Shown: positions 1 to 5,655 of the stretch, one piece after another | Position numbering within the stretch: the first letter of the stretch is position 1 | Layout of the letters: each line of letters opens with the position of its first letter | Origin: an uncultured Chitinophagaceae bacterium | GTDB taxonomy: Bacteria > Bacteroidota > Bacteroidia > Chitinophagales > Chitinophagaceae | Direction of reading: 5' to 3' | NCBI GenBank assembly: GCA_946885665.1 | Contig: CAMPGT010000235.1 | Span: 1 to 6,272, forward strand | DNA length: 6,272 nt | Program-made: the position numbers and the translations under genes | The notes under the pieces: model-generated | What the model saw: the letters and a program-made list of their open reading frames with translations, nothing else | Database searches by the model: none | What the model was told of the DNA's origin: nothing

Positions 1-13
1 TAATAATCACAAG

Positions 14-1627
14 ATGAGGGACTTCCCTAACATAAAGGAAAAATGGAAAGAGGTGCTGACAAACTTGTCGAAGGCGAATAAGGAGCAACCGCTTGCACCC
101 AATGATCTTGAATGCCTGGCGATGGCTGCCTATCTCACCGGAAAATTCAAAGATGCCAATGACAACTGGACCGGCGCCCATAATACTTTTCTGAAAAATG
201 GCGATATCCCGGGAGCCGTTCGGTGTGCTTTCTGGCTGGGATTTACGCTAATGAGCGGAGGAGAAACAGTCAGGGGTGGCGGCTGGATTGGTCATGCGCA
301 AAAACTATTGGAAGAAAACCCTGTTGATTGTGCCGAACAAGGGTATTTGTTATTGACGGTTGCGCTCAGCTCTCTGCGCAAAGGTGATAAGCAGGGTTCG
401 CTGCGGGCCTTCGATCAGGCATGCGAAACCGGCAACCGCTTTGCTGATCAAAACCTGCGCACGCTTGCTGATCTGGGTCGCGGACAGGCGCTCATTCGAA
501 TGTGCGAAATACAAGAAGGCGTCAACTTTTTGGATGAGGCCATGATAGCGGTTGCATCGGGAGAGCTTTGTGCGATAGTTGTTGGCATCGCTTACTGTGC
601 CGTGATTGAAGCATCTCTGGAAATCTTCGACTTCAACAGGGCCAAAGAGTGGACCGATGGGCTCAGCGACTGGTGTGCCGCCCACCCTGACCTGGTGCCC
701 TTCCGCGGACAATGTCTTACCCGACGCTCCGAAATCATGCGGTTAAATGGCAACTGGACCCATGCTTTGCATGAAGCTGTTCATGCCATTAAACTATTGA
801 CGCAGCCAACACCAGAACCGGCGGCTGGTTCTGCTTTCTGCCAATTGGGAGATCTCTACCGATTGCAGGGAGAAAATGCAAGGGCCGAACAAGCGTACAA
901 GGAGGCGGGTAAACTGGGACGAAACCCACAGCCGGGTCTTGCTTTATTGCGGTTGGCACAAGGGCAGTCAGAAAGGGCAAAGTCGTCCATCACCAATGCA
1001 CTGACGGAAACAAAGACGTTAAAAAACAAATGCGAAATTCTTTTTGCCTGCGTGGAGATATTGCTTGCCGATGGCAACGTGCAACAGGCACGGTCAACAG
1101 CAAATGAATTGAAGAAAATGGCCCGAGTGCATGATGTGCCATGGGTACATGCATTGGCGGCCCAGGCGGAAGGAATGGTATTACTCGCACAAGGAAATCC
1201 GCAGCCGGCTTTAACCAGTTTACGAAATGCACGTAGCGTATGGGATCAATTGAATGCACCTTACGAAGTTGCCCGTACCCGTTCGGTAATGGCAAGGGCA
1301 TATAAAGAAATGGGCGATGAAGATTCCGCTACGATGGAGTGTGAAGCTGCCAGATCGGTTTTCCAACAATTGAAAGCCGTTACCGACATTATTAAATTAG
1401 AGGAATATTTCCATTTGAAAAAACGCCGAGCAGCTAACGAGATGACCCGAAGGGAAAATCAGGTCCTTCAATTGATTGCAGATGGAAAGACAAACAAGAC
1501 AATCGCCGACGAGCTGTTTATCAGCGAACGAACGGTTGAAAGACATGTGAGCAATATTTTTACAAAGCTTGACGTCTGCTCCCGGTCTGCTGCCACCGCA
1601 CACGCCTACAAGCACAAACTTCTTTAA
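14..1627 (+). CDS. LuxR-family transcriptional regulator with TPR-like helical region
   Basis: Predicted cytoplasmic DNA-binding regulator of 537 residues. Residues 477-537 form a LuxR/GerE helix-turn-helix: it opens with [15 protein letters not shown], continues with the [12 protein letters not shown] turn, and has the recognition helix [15 protein letters not shown] (about 505-519). Residues 30-455 are helix-rich with TPR-like pairs, for example about 33-62, 273-302 and 380-450. Phrases such as [27 protein letters not shown] and [13 protein letters not shown] resemble a family of about 550-residue TPR-LuxR regulators that I know mainly from Actinobacteria. It lacks the N-terminal ATPase of MalT-type regulators and any receiver or autoinducer domain, so the TPR-like part probably senses a protein or small ligand (inference). 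The ATG at 14 follows only a weak AAG, and the frame stays open to the window edge, so the true start may lie upstream. The target is unknown; the exported hydrolase downstream is the nearest candidate. Confidence 0.9.
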   Translation: MRDFPNIKEKWKEVLTNLSKANKEQPLAPNDLECLAMAAYLTGKFKDANDNWTGAHNTFLKNGDIPGAVRCAFWLGFTLMSGGETVRGGGWIGHAQKLLEENPVDCAEQGYLLLTVALSSLRKGDKQGSLRAFDQACETGNRFADQNLRTLADLGRGQALIRMCEIQEGVNFLDEAMIAVASGELCAIVVGIAYCAVIEASLEIFDFNRAKEWTDGLSDWCAAHPDLVPFRGQCLTRRSEIMRLNGNWTHALHEAVHAIKLLTQPTPEPAAGSAFCQLGDLYRLQGENARAEQAYKEAGKLGRNPQPGLALLRLAQGQSERAKSSITNALTETKTLKNKCEILFACVEILLADGNVQQARSTANELKKMARVHDVPWVHALAAQAEGMVLLAQGNPQPALTSLRNARSVWDQLNAPYEVARTRSVMARAYKEMGDEDSATMECEAARSVFQQLKAVTDIIKLEEYFHLKKRRAANEMTRRENQVLQLIADGKTNKTIADELFISERTVERHVSNIFTKLDVCSRSAATAHAYKHKLL

Positions 1628-1676
1628 ATCATTGCAGGGTTAAACGATGTATCCCTTATCTGGGTAGAAACACTCA

Positions 1677-1695
1677 TTTCTGTTGATGACAGAAA
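1677..1695 (+). terminator. Hairpin after the LuxR-type gene, possible weak terminator
   Basis: A perfect 7-bp stem, TTTCTGT with ACAGAAA, encloses a 5-base loop (TGATG) and begins 49 bases after the LuxR-type stop codon. The stem is AT-rich and is followed by AATTGG, not a T run. It is therefore a poor intrinsic terminator and could equally be a regulator binding site for the next gene. Confidence 0.25.
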
Positions 1696-1725
1696 ATTGG
1701 GTACTTACCGGGCAAGGCAGCCCTT

Positions 1726-1762
1726 CCTTTATCGATAATTTTGAATAGCTCTTCGATAAAGG
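1726..1762 (+). promoter_or_regulatory. Candidate Bacteroidota promoter -7 box inside an inverted repeat (operator-like)
   Basis: TAATTTTG at 1736-1743 matches the Bacteroidota -7 consensus TAnnTTTG exactly, and would start transcription near 1750, about 33 bases before the hydrolase ATG. No convincing -33 TTG box sits at the usual distance upstream, which weakens the call. The box is bracketed by a perfect 10-bp inverted repeat, CCTTTATCGA (1726-1735) and TCGATAAAGG (1753-1762), with a 17-base spacer. There is no T run after it, so it is not a typical terminator. The arrangement would suit a dimeric regulator covering the promoter; this is inference from geometry. Confidence 0.4.
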
Positions 1763-1782
1763 TCAATCTAAAATTCCTTGAG

Positions 1783-2730
1783 ATGAAAAGAAATTCGATT
1801 CTAAAATATGCGCATACACTGTTCACCGGATGTTTAGTGACTTGCCTATGTATATCGCGGCCCTTAACGTTATCCGCACAGAAGCTGCAACCTATCATCG
1901 ACATGCACCTGCATGCAGATCTTCCGCCACATGAAATTCGCGCGGGACAACCGTCTCTCTGCCGCCCGGAACCGTGCGAGGGAGAAGGTCATGCAACGGC
2001 GAATCATGAAGAAACGTTAATGAAAACACTGCAGATCATGGATCGTTACCATATCGTAAAGGCGCATCTCAGCGGCCTCGATCCTGCGATCGTGGCGAAG
2101 TGGGTTGACGCTGCCCCGGAACGATTTATTGCGGCGCCTTTTATCTTTCAACCCGGACGCCCGGACGCAGAGCAGCTTAGGAAGCAATATGCAGCCGGAT
2201 TTTATACCGGCATGGGAGAGATCGCCACCCAACTCAATGGCATTGCTCCCGACGATGTGGCACTTGATCCTTACTTTGCCCTGGCCGAAGAGTTAGATTT
2301 ACCTACACTCATTCACACCGAGGGCATTGGCCCCTACCTTCCGGGTTTTCGATCCGCTGCCGGCAGCCCGCTCTTGCTGGAAAAGGTATTGGTTCGCCAT
2401 CCAAAACTGAGGCTTTTTGTGGAGAATGCCGGTTATCCTTTCCTGGATGACATGATTGCCATGATGTATCAGTACCCGACACTGTATGCCGATGTTTCCA
2501 CCATTACGTGGGTCATCCCCCGCACGGCTTTTTACCAGTACCTGGAAGCGCTCGTGAATGCAGGTCTCGGCAAACGCCTGATGTTTGGGTCAGACCAGAT
2601 GCGCTGGCCGGAAATGATTGGAAAAGGCATTGAAGCTATCAAAGCAGCAGATTTTCTGTCAAAGGAACAAAAGAGGGATATACTTTACAACAATGCAGCA
2701 AGATTCCTTCGTTTGGATGAAGAGGAATAA
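1783..2730 (+). CDS. Exported amidohydrolase_2-family metal-dependent hydrolase
   Basis: Predicted hydrolase of 315 residues with the TIM-barrel amidohydrolase_2 fold. Visible metal-site elements are HLH in IIDMHLHAD (His42, His44), MGEIA (Glu146), LIHTEG (His178) and MFGSD (Asp271), the usual order for this superfamily. Family members hydrolyse or decarboxylate small carbonyl compounds; the substrate here cannot be read from the sequence. The N-terminus has MKRN, then a hydrophobic stretch (about 12-24), then LTLSAQ, which looks like a signal peptide cut near residue 32, so the enzyme probably acts in the periplasm or outside. LVTC is not a good lipobox. An in-frame TTG at 1741 would add 14 residues, but it overlaps the candidate promoter and hides the signal peptide, so ATG 1783 is preferred even though only a weak TTGAG precedes it. 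Residues 58-70 hold a short insert with two cysteines (60, 65). It is probably transcribed alone. Confidence 0.88.
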   Translation: MKRNSILKYAHTLFTGCLVTCLCISRPLTLSAQKLQPIIDMHLHADLPPHEIRAGQPSLCRPEPCEGEGHATANHEETLMKTLQIMDRYHIVKAHLSGLDPAIVAKWVDAAPERFIAAPFIFQPGRPDAEQLRKQYAAGFYTGMGEIATQLNGIAPDDVALDPYFALAEELDLPTLIHTEGIGPYLPGFRSAAGSPLLLEKVLVRHPKLRLFVENAGYPFLDDMIAMMYQYPTLYADVSTITWVIPRTAFYQYLEALVNAGLGKRLMFGSDQMRWPEMIGKGIEAIKAADFLSKEQKRDILYNNAARFLRLDEEE

Positions 2731-2779
2731 AACGTCCATGCTTCTTTCATGTTCTATAATGTGAAGTGCTAAAGAATTT

Positions 2780-2795
2780 AAAAGCCTGCACTTTT
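2780..2795 (+). terminator. Weak hairpin after the hydrolase gene
   Basis: AAAAG (2780-2784) can pair with CTTTT (2791-2795) about 50 bases after the hydrolase stop, with CTTC following. An alternative 6-bp stem pairs AAGTGC (2764-2769) with GCACTT (2788-2793) across a long loop. The two exclude each other. The first is short, AT-rich and roughly symmetric between strands. This is a weak terminator candidate only. Confidence 0.2.
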
Positions 2796-2830
2796 CTTCA
2801 TAACCATTATATCAAGAGCAGGTAACTTTC

Positions 2831-2847
2831 GATAGACATTTTCTATC
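2831..2847. other. Small hairpin in the spacer after the hydrolase
   Basis: GATAGA and TCTATC form a perfect 6-bp stem with a CATTT loop. It has no T run and no clear gene partner. A second small fold, TCCG-CAAA-CGGA flanked by GGC and GCC, follows at about 2869-2890. No function is assigned; both could be chance. Confidence 0.2.
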
Positions 2848-2905
2848 ACAGCGATCCAAAATTTTATTGGCGAGTCCGCAAACGGATGCCTTCTCCGGAA
2901 GCTTT

Positions 2906-3067
2906 TCAAAAAATATTTGGGTTCTTTCGACTGTTACCCCGCGCGCCGTGCCTGATTTTTAAATAGGCCAGCACAAAAAGATACCGCTTACCGGAAATAG
3001 GTGTGGCAGAAGAGTTCGAATTGTCCATTCTGACCACACGTTTTCTTTTAATAACTTTCGTCCTCAT
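2906..3067 (-). CDS. Possible small basic protein, 53 residues
   Basis: I do not recognise this protein. The case for translation is the ribosome binding site: on the minus strand AAAAAGGAG is followed by a 6-base spacer and the ATG at 3067, which is much better than other starts in this window. A second ATG two codons upstream (3073) touches the GGAG directly and is a less likely start. The product is strongly basic, beginning MRTKVIKRKRVVRM, with a serine/asparagine stretch (about 16-20), a short hydrophobic patch YLFVLAYL (29-36), and a basic tail with HGARGNSRKN. It has no signal peptide, cysteine pair or known motif. It stands alone, about 700 bases past the end of the transpeptidase on the same strand. 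It could be a small nucleic-acid-binding protein, a remnant, or a chance ORF. Confidence 0.3.
   Translation of the reverse strand: MRTKVIKRKRVVRMDNSNSSATPISGKRYLFVLAYLKIRHGARGNSRKNPNIF
3001..3039. repeat. Long imperfect hairpin with a duplicated right arm
   Basis: GTGTGGCAGAA (3001-3011) pairs with TTCTGACCACAC (3028-3039) over 11 bp with one bulged A at 3033 and a 16-base loop. Ten bases of the right arm, TTCTGACCAC, recur exactly 80 bases downstream at 3108-3117. On the minus strand the outer copy lies upstream of the 53-codon ORF and the hairpin lies inside it (about codons 10-23). The left arm could therefore pair with either copy. Confidence 0.4.
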
Positions 3068-3136
3068 GTACATCTCCTTTTTGAAGCGAAAAATCACTGT
3101 TTCGTTTTTCTGACCACCTGTGATTGACCAGGTATT

Positions 3137-3159
3137 CTTCGATTTTTGGGCGATCGAAG
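3137..3159. repeat. Inverted repeat, 7-bp arms
   Basis: CTTCGAT and ATCGAAG are exact reverse complements around the 9-base loop TTTTGGGCG. It lies 70-92 bases upstream of the possible 53-codon minus-strand ORF, so it could be an operator or a 5' leader hairpin for it. Nothing else identifies it. Confidence 0.25.
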
Positions 3160-3207
3160 CCGACCTCATTCGACAATTAACATACCATACACCACGAATG
3201 CTGATCT

Positions 3208-3222
3208 ACTGCCGCCGGCAGT
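3208..3222. repeat. 15-bp palindrome
   Basis: ACTGCCG-C-CGGCAGT is a perfect 7+1+7 palindrome in otherwise non-coding sequence. The form suits a dimer-binding site, but no gene start is close on either strand. Confidence 0.3.
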
Positions 3223-3394
3223 CCCGTCGCATGGTAACGTATCGGCATCATTGCCAAATGAAAGCACCGTCATTTTCTCCTGGTAATGAGTCGGATATTA
3301 ATGAGATTTTAATTATCCGCGCTGCGGATGATTTGGGCTGCGCATCCAAGGGGAGGAAGATTATCAATAGTCAACCCGCTCAAAACCAGCAGCC

Positions 3395-3409
3395 GGCATG
3401 TGACATGCC
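3395..3409. repeat. 15-bp palindrome
   Basis: GGCATGT-G-ACATGCC is a perfect 7+1+7 palindrome with the same geometry as the one at 3208-3222 but a different sequence. It lies about 170 bases upstream of the 59-residue gene. A role as an operator is possible but unsupported. Confidence 0.3.
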
Positions 3410-3460
3410 CTGCGTGCAACCCCTCATTGTCGAAAACCGTCTTGGATAAGAACTTCCCCT

Positions 3461-3489
3461 GCCGGACACTTCCGGCGATACCCTTTTTT
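3461..3489 (+). terminator. GC-rich hairpin followed by six T
   Basis: GCCGGA (3461-3466) pairs with TCCGGC (3471-3476) across a CACT loop, and TTTTTT follows at 3484-3489. The 7-base gap between stem and T run is too long for a classical intrinsic terminator, and no plus-strand gene ends nearby. It may be a leader structure upstream of the 59-residue gene or part of an attenuator. Confidence 0.25.
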
Positions 3490-3515
3490 ACCGGCCATCG
3501 CTGTTGAACCACATT

Positions 3516-3528
3516 GGGCGCTGCGCCC
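3516..3528. other. Short GC hairpin upstream of the 59-residue gene
   Basis: GGGCGC and GCGCCC are exact reverse complements around a single T, giving a stable 5-bp stem with a 3-base loop. It lies about 50 bases before the ATG at 3578. It could be part of the 5' leader; no function can be read. Confidence 0.25.
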
Positions 3529-3577
3529 CGACTACGCAGAAAGGTGACCGGACTATTATTCACTAAAAGCATATTAC

Positions 3578-3757
3578 ATGGCAAGATCACACCAGACCTT
3601 TCAAAAAAGAGAAAAAGAAAAAAAACGGCTGGAGCGCCTGCAGCAGAAACGTGAGAGGCTCCAGCAGAGAGACAAACGGGACGGCAATTCGTTGGATGAC
3701 ATGATTGCCTACCTGGATGAAAACGGCAACATTGTGGATACACCCCCCGGTTCATAA
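3578..3757 (+). CDS. Small charged protein, stand-alone N-terminal module of Bacteroidota cold-shock proteins
   Basis: A 59-residue protein beginning MARSHQTFQKREKEKK. Residues 9-34 are a lysine/arginine/glutamate/glutamine-rich helix, likely a coiled coil or RNA-binding arm. Residues 37-57 carry the conserved-looking segment SLDDMIAYLDENGNIVDTPP. From memory, this pattern (MARS-x-x-TF, basic helix, D-M-x-A-Y-x-D-E-x-G, DTPP) occurs in Bacteroidota, commonly as the front part of cold-shock-domain proteins and sometimes as a separate small gene. Here the stop comes two codons after DTPP, at the place where fused homologues continue toward the cold-shock domain, and no such domain follows on this strand. 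The gene is convergent with the transpeptidase, with 6 bases between stop codons. The ribosome binding site is weak (AAAAG, 10 bases before the ATG). An 8-A run at 3618-3625 is a possible slippage site. A link to RNA or cold adaptation is inference. Confidence 0.75.
   Translation: MARSHQTFQKREKEKKRLERLQQKRERLQQRDKRDGNSLDDMIAYLDENGNIVDTPPGS
3618..3644 (-). terminator. Candidate intrinsic terminator for the transpeptidase, inside the opposing small gene
   Basis: Read on the minus strand, GCTG-c-AG, loop GCG, CT-c-CAGC folds into a six-pair stem with one C-C mismatch (3644 to 3628). After CG comes a run of eight T (3625 to 3618), then C and five more T. It lies about 120 bases past the transpeptidase stop codon. 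Because the genes converge with only 6 bases between them, any terminator must lie in the other gene's coding region. The T run is also simply the complement of lysine codons 14-16 of the small gene, so the match may be accidental. Confidence 0.4.
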
Positions 3758-3763
3758 GTCCGT

Positions 3764-5434
3764 TCAGCGCGACAGGGATGTTGGGCGACTCATTCCGGAT
3801 AACGCGTCGTCGTTGCGCGAAAACAAATGACGCTTCATCCGCTCGTCGTGTCCGTAAATATCTTTTCGGAACTGCAAATGCCCATCGGCTACCCATGCGG
3901 TAAAGTAAGTGAGAAACACCGGAACCGTTTCGCTAAGCGCAACCCATTTCTCTTTGCCGGCGTGCATGGCTGCGCGAATGTCGCGTTCAGTCCACGTTGT
4001 ATCGCTGCGCAACAGGAATTTCGCCAGCTCATAAGGCCGGCTGACGCGCACACAACCGTGGCTGAATGCACGGCTCGTTTCTCCAAAATAACTTTTCGCC
4101 GGCGTATCATGCAGATAGATATTATAGTTATTGGGGAACAGGAACTTCACCTGCCCAAGAGCATTGCCGGGGCCAGGCAGTTGCCGGATAACCGGTAGCC
4201 CATTGCGCGTACCGGTTTGCTCCATACGCGAGCGGCGCAAATAATTCGAGTCCCGGCGCAACGCCGGAACAATCTCCTGACGCACAATGCTGGCCGGTAC
4301 ATTCCAATAGGGACTGAAAACAATATACTTGAGCTCGTCGCTAAAAATAACCGTGCGGGTGGCGGCGGTTCCCACAACAATATTCATGCGCATCACCGAC
4401 GAGTCACCCTCGAAAACCTGCAGGCGGAAGGAGGGAATGTTGGCCAGGATCCAGGTACCTTCCGGTTGCCGCGGCAGCCAGCGCATGCGTTCCATATTGA
4501 CCAGTATCTGCTCGATTCTCTGCTCTACCCGCACATTCAGTGCATCAAGGGTCGAAGCGCCCACCACCCCATCCGCCTGCAGCCCGAACTGCCGTTGTAC
4601 CGCAATCAGTGAGTCGCGCAGGGATCTCGTGAAACAGGCCGACGTATCGCCGTTAGGAAACTGCCCGGTTGCCTGTAAACGCCGCTTGAGACGGACCACC
4701 CCACTGTCGCAGTCGCCGACAGAAAGCTTGCTTTTCTTTTGAAAGAAAACGGAATCCCAGCCGCCCCTGTCAGCGATACCCGTGTATGTAAGCAGTTGAT
4801 GGCGCAGCAGGCGGTATTGCGGGTGCAACGGCTCCCAGTCGTCCACCGGCTGGCGGCCGGCAACCAGTGAATCGAGCAGCGCTGTGACGTTCACTTTTCT
4901 GCGCGGTATATACCACTGCAAGTCGGCGGGATCAAGGTTGCCCATGTATTTGGCAAACGCATAATCAAAAAACAGTTGTGTGAGTTGCAGTTCCGCACTT
5001 TTTGCACTCGCGCCCATCACCTGCCGCATCGTGTCGGTCAGCCATCGTTCCATGTGTTGACGAAGCATCGAATCGGCGGCGGGTACCCGCGGCCCGTACT
5101 CCGCATAGTCGCGATAAAGGTTCCACAGCATCGCCGCATGTTCGGTAAGTCCTTTTTCATCGAACCACGCGTATTGATAGTTGCGGCTATTGTAGAAATT
5201 ACTGATGAGCTGGCGCGAAGTATCGCTTACCCGCGCACTGTCCAGGTAGCGCTGTACAGCCAGACTGTCTATCTGCAGCAGGGTAACCGCGTTGTCTTCA
5301 GTAATCGTTGTATCGCGCGGCGTTACCGGAATACCGGCGGGCGGCTCGTCTTTCGTAACGCACCCGGCCGCCATGCCGATGTACACCAGTAGACTTATGC
5401 GGACCACGTGTTGAAAGAGGTTGTACGGTTTCAT
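3764..5434 (-). CDS. L,D-transpeptidase, YcbB-type, lipoprotein
   Basis: Predicted envelope enzyme of 556 residues that forms direct meso-diaminopimelate (3-3) cross-links in peptidoglycan, as known for the YcbB/LdtD family. A signal peptide ends in the lipobox AAGC with Cys25, so it should be a membrane-anchored lipoprotein. Residues about 60-235 match the family's helical scaffold region (YQYAWFDEKG at 87-96). Residues about 237-300 are a peptidoglycan-binding-1-like repeat (VVRLKRRLQ, DGVVGASTLDALN). Residues about 327-480 are the YkuD catalytic domain with YLHDTP (His442) and SHGCVRV (catalytic Cys461, His459, Arg463). The end, YFTAWVADGHLQFRKDIYG, is typical of the family. The tail after residue 537 (about 19 residues, Ser/Arg-rich) appears additional. 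The length is close to E. coli YcbB (615). GTG at 5440 would add two residues; ATG 5434 gives the cleaner signal peptide. Neither has a clear Shine-Dalgarno. It diverges from the AraC-type gene. Confidence 0.95.
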   Translation of the reverse strand: MKPYNLFQHVVRISLLVYIGMAAGCVTKDEPPAGIPVTPRDTTITEDNAVTLLQIDSLAVQRYLDSARVSDTSRQLISNFYNSRNYQYAWFDEKGLTEHAAMLWNLYRDYAEYGPRVPAADSMLRQHMERWLTDTMRQVMGASAKSAELQLTQLFFDYAFAKYMGNLDPADLQWYIPRRKVNVTALLDSLVAGRQPVDDWEPLHPQYRLLRHQLLTYTGIADRGGWDSVFFQKKSKLSVGDCDSGVVRLKRRLQATGQFPNGDTSACFTRSLRDSLIAVQRQFGLQADGVVGASTLDALNVRVEQRIEQILVNMERMRWLPRQPEGTWILANIPSFRLQVFEGDSSVMRMNIVVGTAATRTVIFSDELKYIVFSPYWNVPASIVRQEIVPALRRDSNYLRRSRMEQTGTRNGLPVIRQLPGPGNALGQVKFLFPNNYNIYLHDTPAKSYFGETSRAFSHGCVRVSRPYELAKFLLRSDTTWTERDIRAAMHAGKEKWVALSETVPVFLTYFTAWVADGHLQFRKDIYGHDERMKRHLFSRNDDALSGMSRPTSLSR

Positions 5435-5447
5435 GAGCACGATATTA

Positions 5448-5480
5448 ATAAATTAATAGTCGCTTACACCCTATCAACAA
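5448..5480 (-). promoter_or_regulatory. Weak candidate promoter for the transpeptidase
   Basis: On the minus strand TTG (5477-5475, within TTGTTG) and TAATTTAT (5455-5448) are spaced about 19 bases apart, similar to the Bacteroidota -33 TTG and -7 TAnnTTTG boxes. The -7 match is imperfect and would leave only a very short leader before the ATG at 5434. The -7 region overlaps ATTAAT-AA-ATTAAT (5444-5457), an AT-rich repeat that may be an easily opened segment or a binding site. Confidence 0.25.
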
Positions 5481-5580
5481 CTGTGCGATAAAGTGGCCTT
5501 CCTGCCGGGCGCGATGATAATTGGCCGATGCGCCGCTGACAGGTATAGGGTCCGTCTAACGGGCGTCAAAGAAAGGAAGC

Positions 5581-5640
5581 ATGTGCAACGTTCGATGTTT
5601 CCCACTTAAAAGTCATAAATTAACGTTTCTAATTGCCTGA
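5581..5640 (+). CDS. Possible 19-codon leader ORF upstream of the AraC-type gene
   Basis: ATG 5581 follows AAAGGAAGC, a good ribosome binding site by this window's standard. It encodes MCNVRCFPLKSHKLTFLIA and ends at TGA 5638-5640, only 15 bases before the regulator's ATG and in the same frame. Read-through of the TGA would add an N-terminal extension to the regulator. It could be a regulatory leader peptide or chance; no attenuator-like codon run is visible. Confidence 0.2.
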   Translation: MCNVRCFPLKSHKLTFLIA

Positions 5641-5646
5641 CGGCAA
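5633..5646 (+). promoter_or_regulatory. Hairpin just before the AraC-type start
   Basis: TTGCC and GGCAA form a 5-bp stem around TGAC and end 9 bases before the ATG at 5656. The stop codon of the possible leader ORF lies in the loop. Ribosomes finishing the leader would open this hairpin, so it may affect regulator translation; as DNA it could be an operator half-site pair. Confidence 0.25.
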
Positions 5647-5655
5647 AGACGGCCA

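Larger units (their letters stand above)
3068..3577. other. Gene-poor 510-base spacer with several palindromes
   Basis: No gene is recognisable on either strand. The open frames that cross it have no ribosome binding site, no known motif, and many Arg/Cys/Pro/Ser codons of chance type. What stands out is a cluster of perfect inverted repeats: CTTCGAT/ATCGAAG (3137-3159, 9-base loop), ACTGCCG/CGGCAGT (3208-3222), GGCATGT/ACATGCC (3395-3409), GCCGGA/TCCGGC (3461-3476) and GGGCGC/GCGCCC (3516-3528). It may carry control signals for the 59-residue gene, a structured RNA, or the worn remains of a deleted gene; the sequence does not decide. Confidence 0.4.

Noticed and set aside
350..712. 120-codon open frame on the minus strand
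   Set aside because: It is fully antisense to the TPR-like region of the LuxR-type gene, with no ribosome binding site or motif.
3120..3449. 109-codon open frame on the plus strand
   Set aside because: No ribosome binding site at its start or at the internal ATG 3258, no recognisable motif, and it crosses several palindromes. It is left as part of the gene-poor spacer.
3309..3896. 195-codon open frame on the minus strand
   Set aside because: It overlaps the transpeptidase end in another frame and lies antisense to the whole 59-residue gene. Its product is rich in Arg, Cys and Pro with no motif; the FFLFLFF patch is just the complement of the lysine codons.
4217..4742. Two overlapping plus-strand open frames of more than 130 codons
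   Set aside because: Both are antisense to the YkuD and peptidoglycan-binding parts of the transpeptidase and have no protein-like features.
5521..5549. TTGGCC, 17 bases, TATAGG on the plus strand, resembling an E. coli sigma-70 promoter
   Set aside because: The match is partial, and Bacteroidota primary promoters use a different consensus (TTG and TAnnTTTG), so it is poor evidence here.
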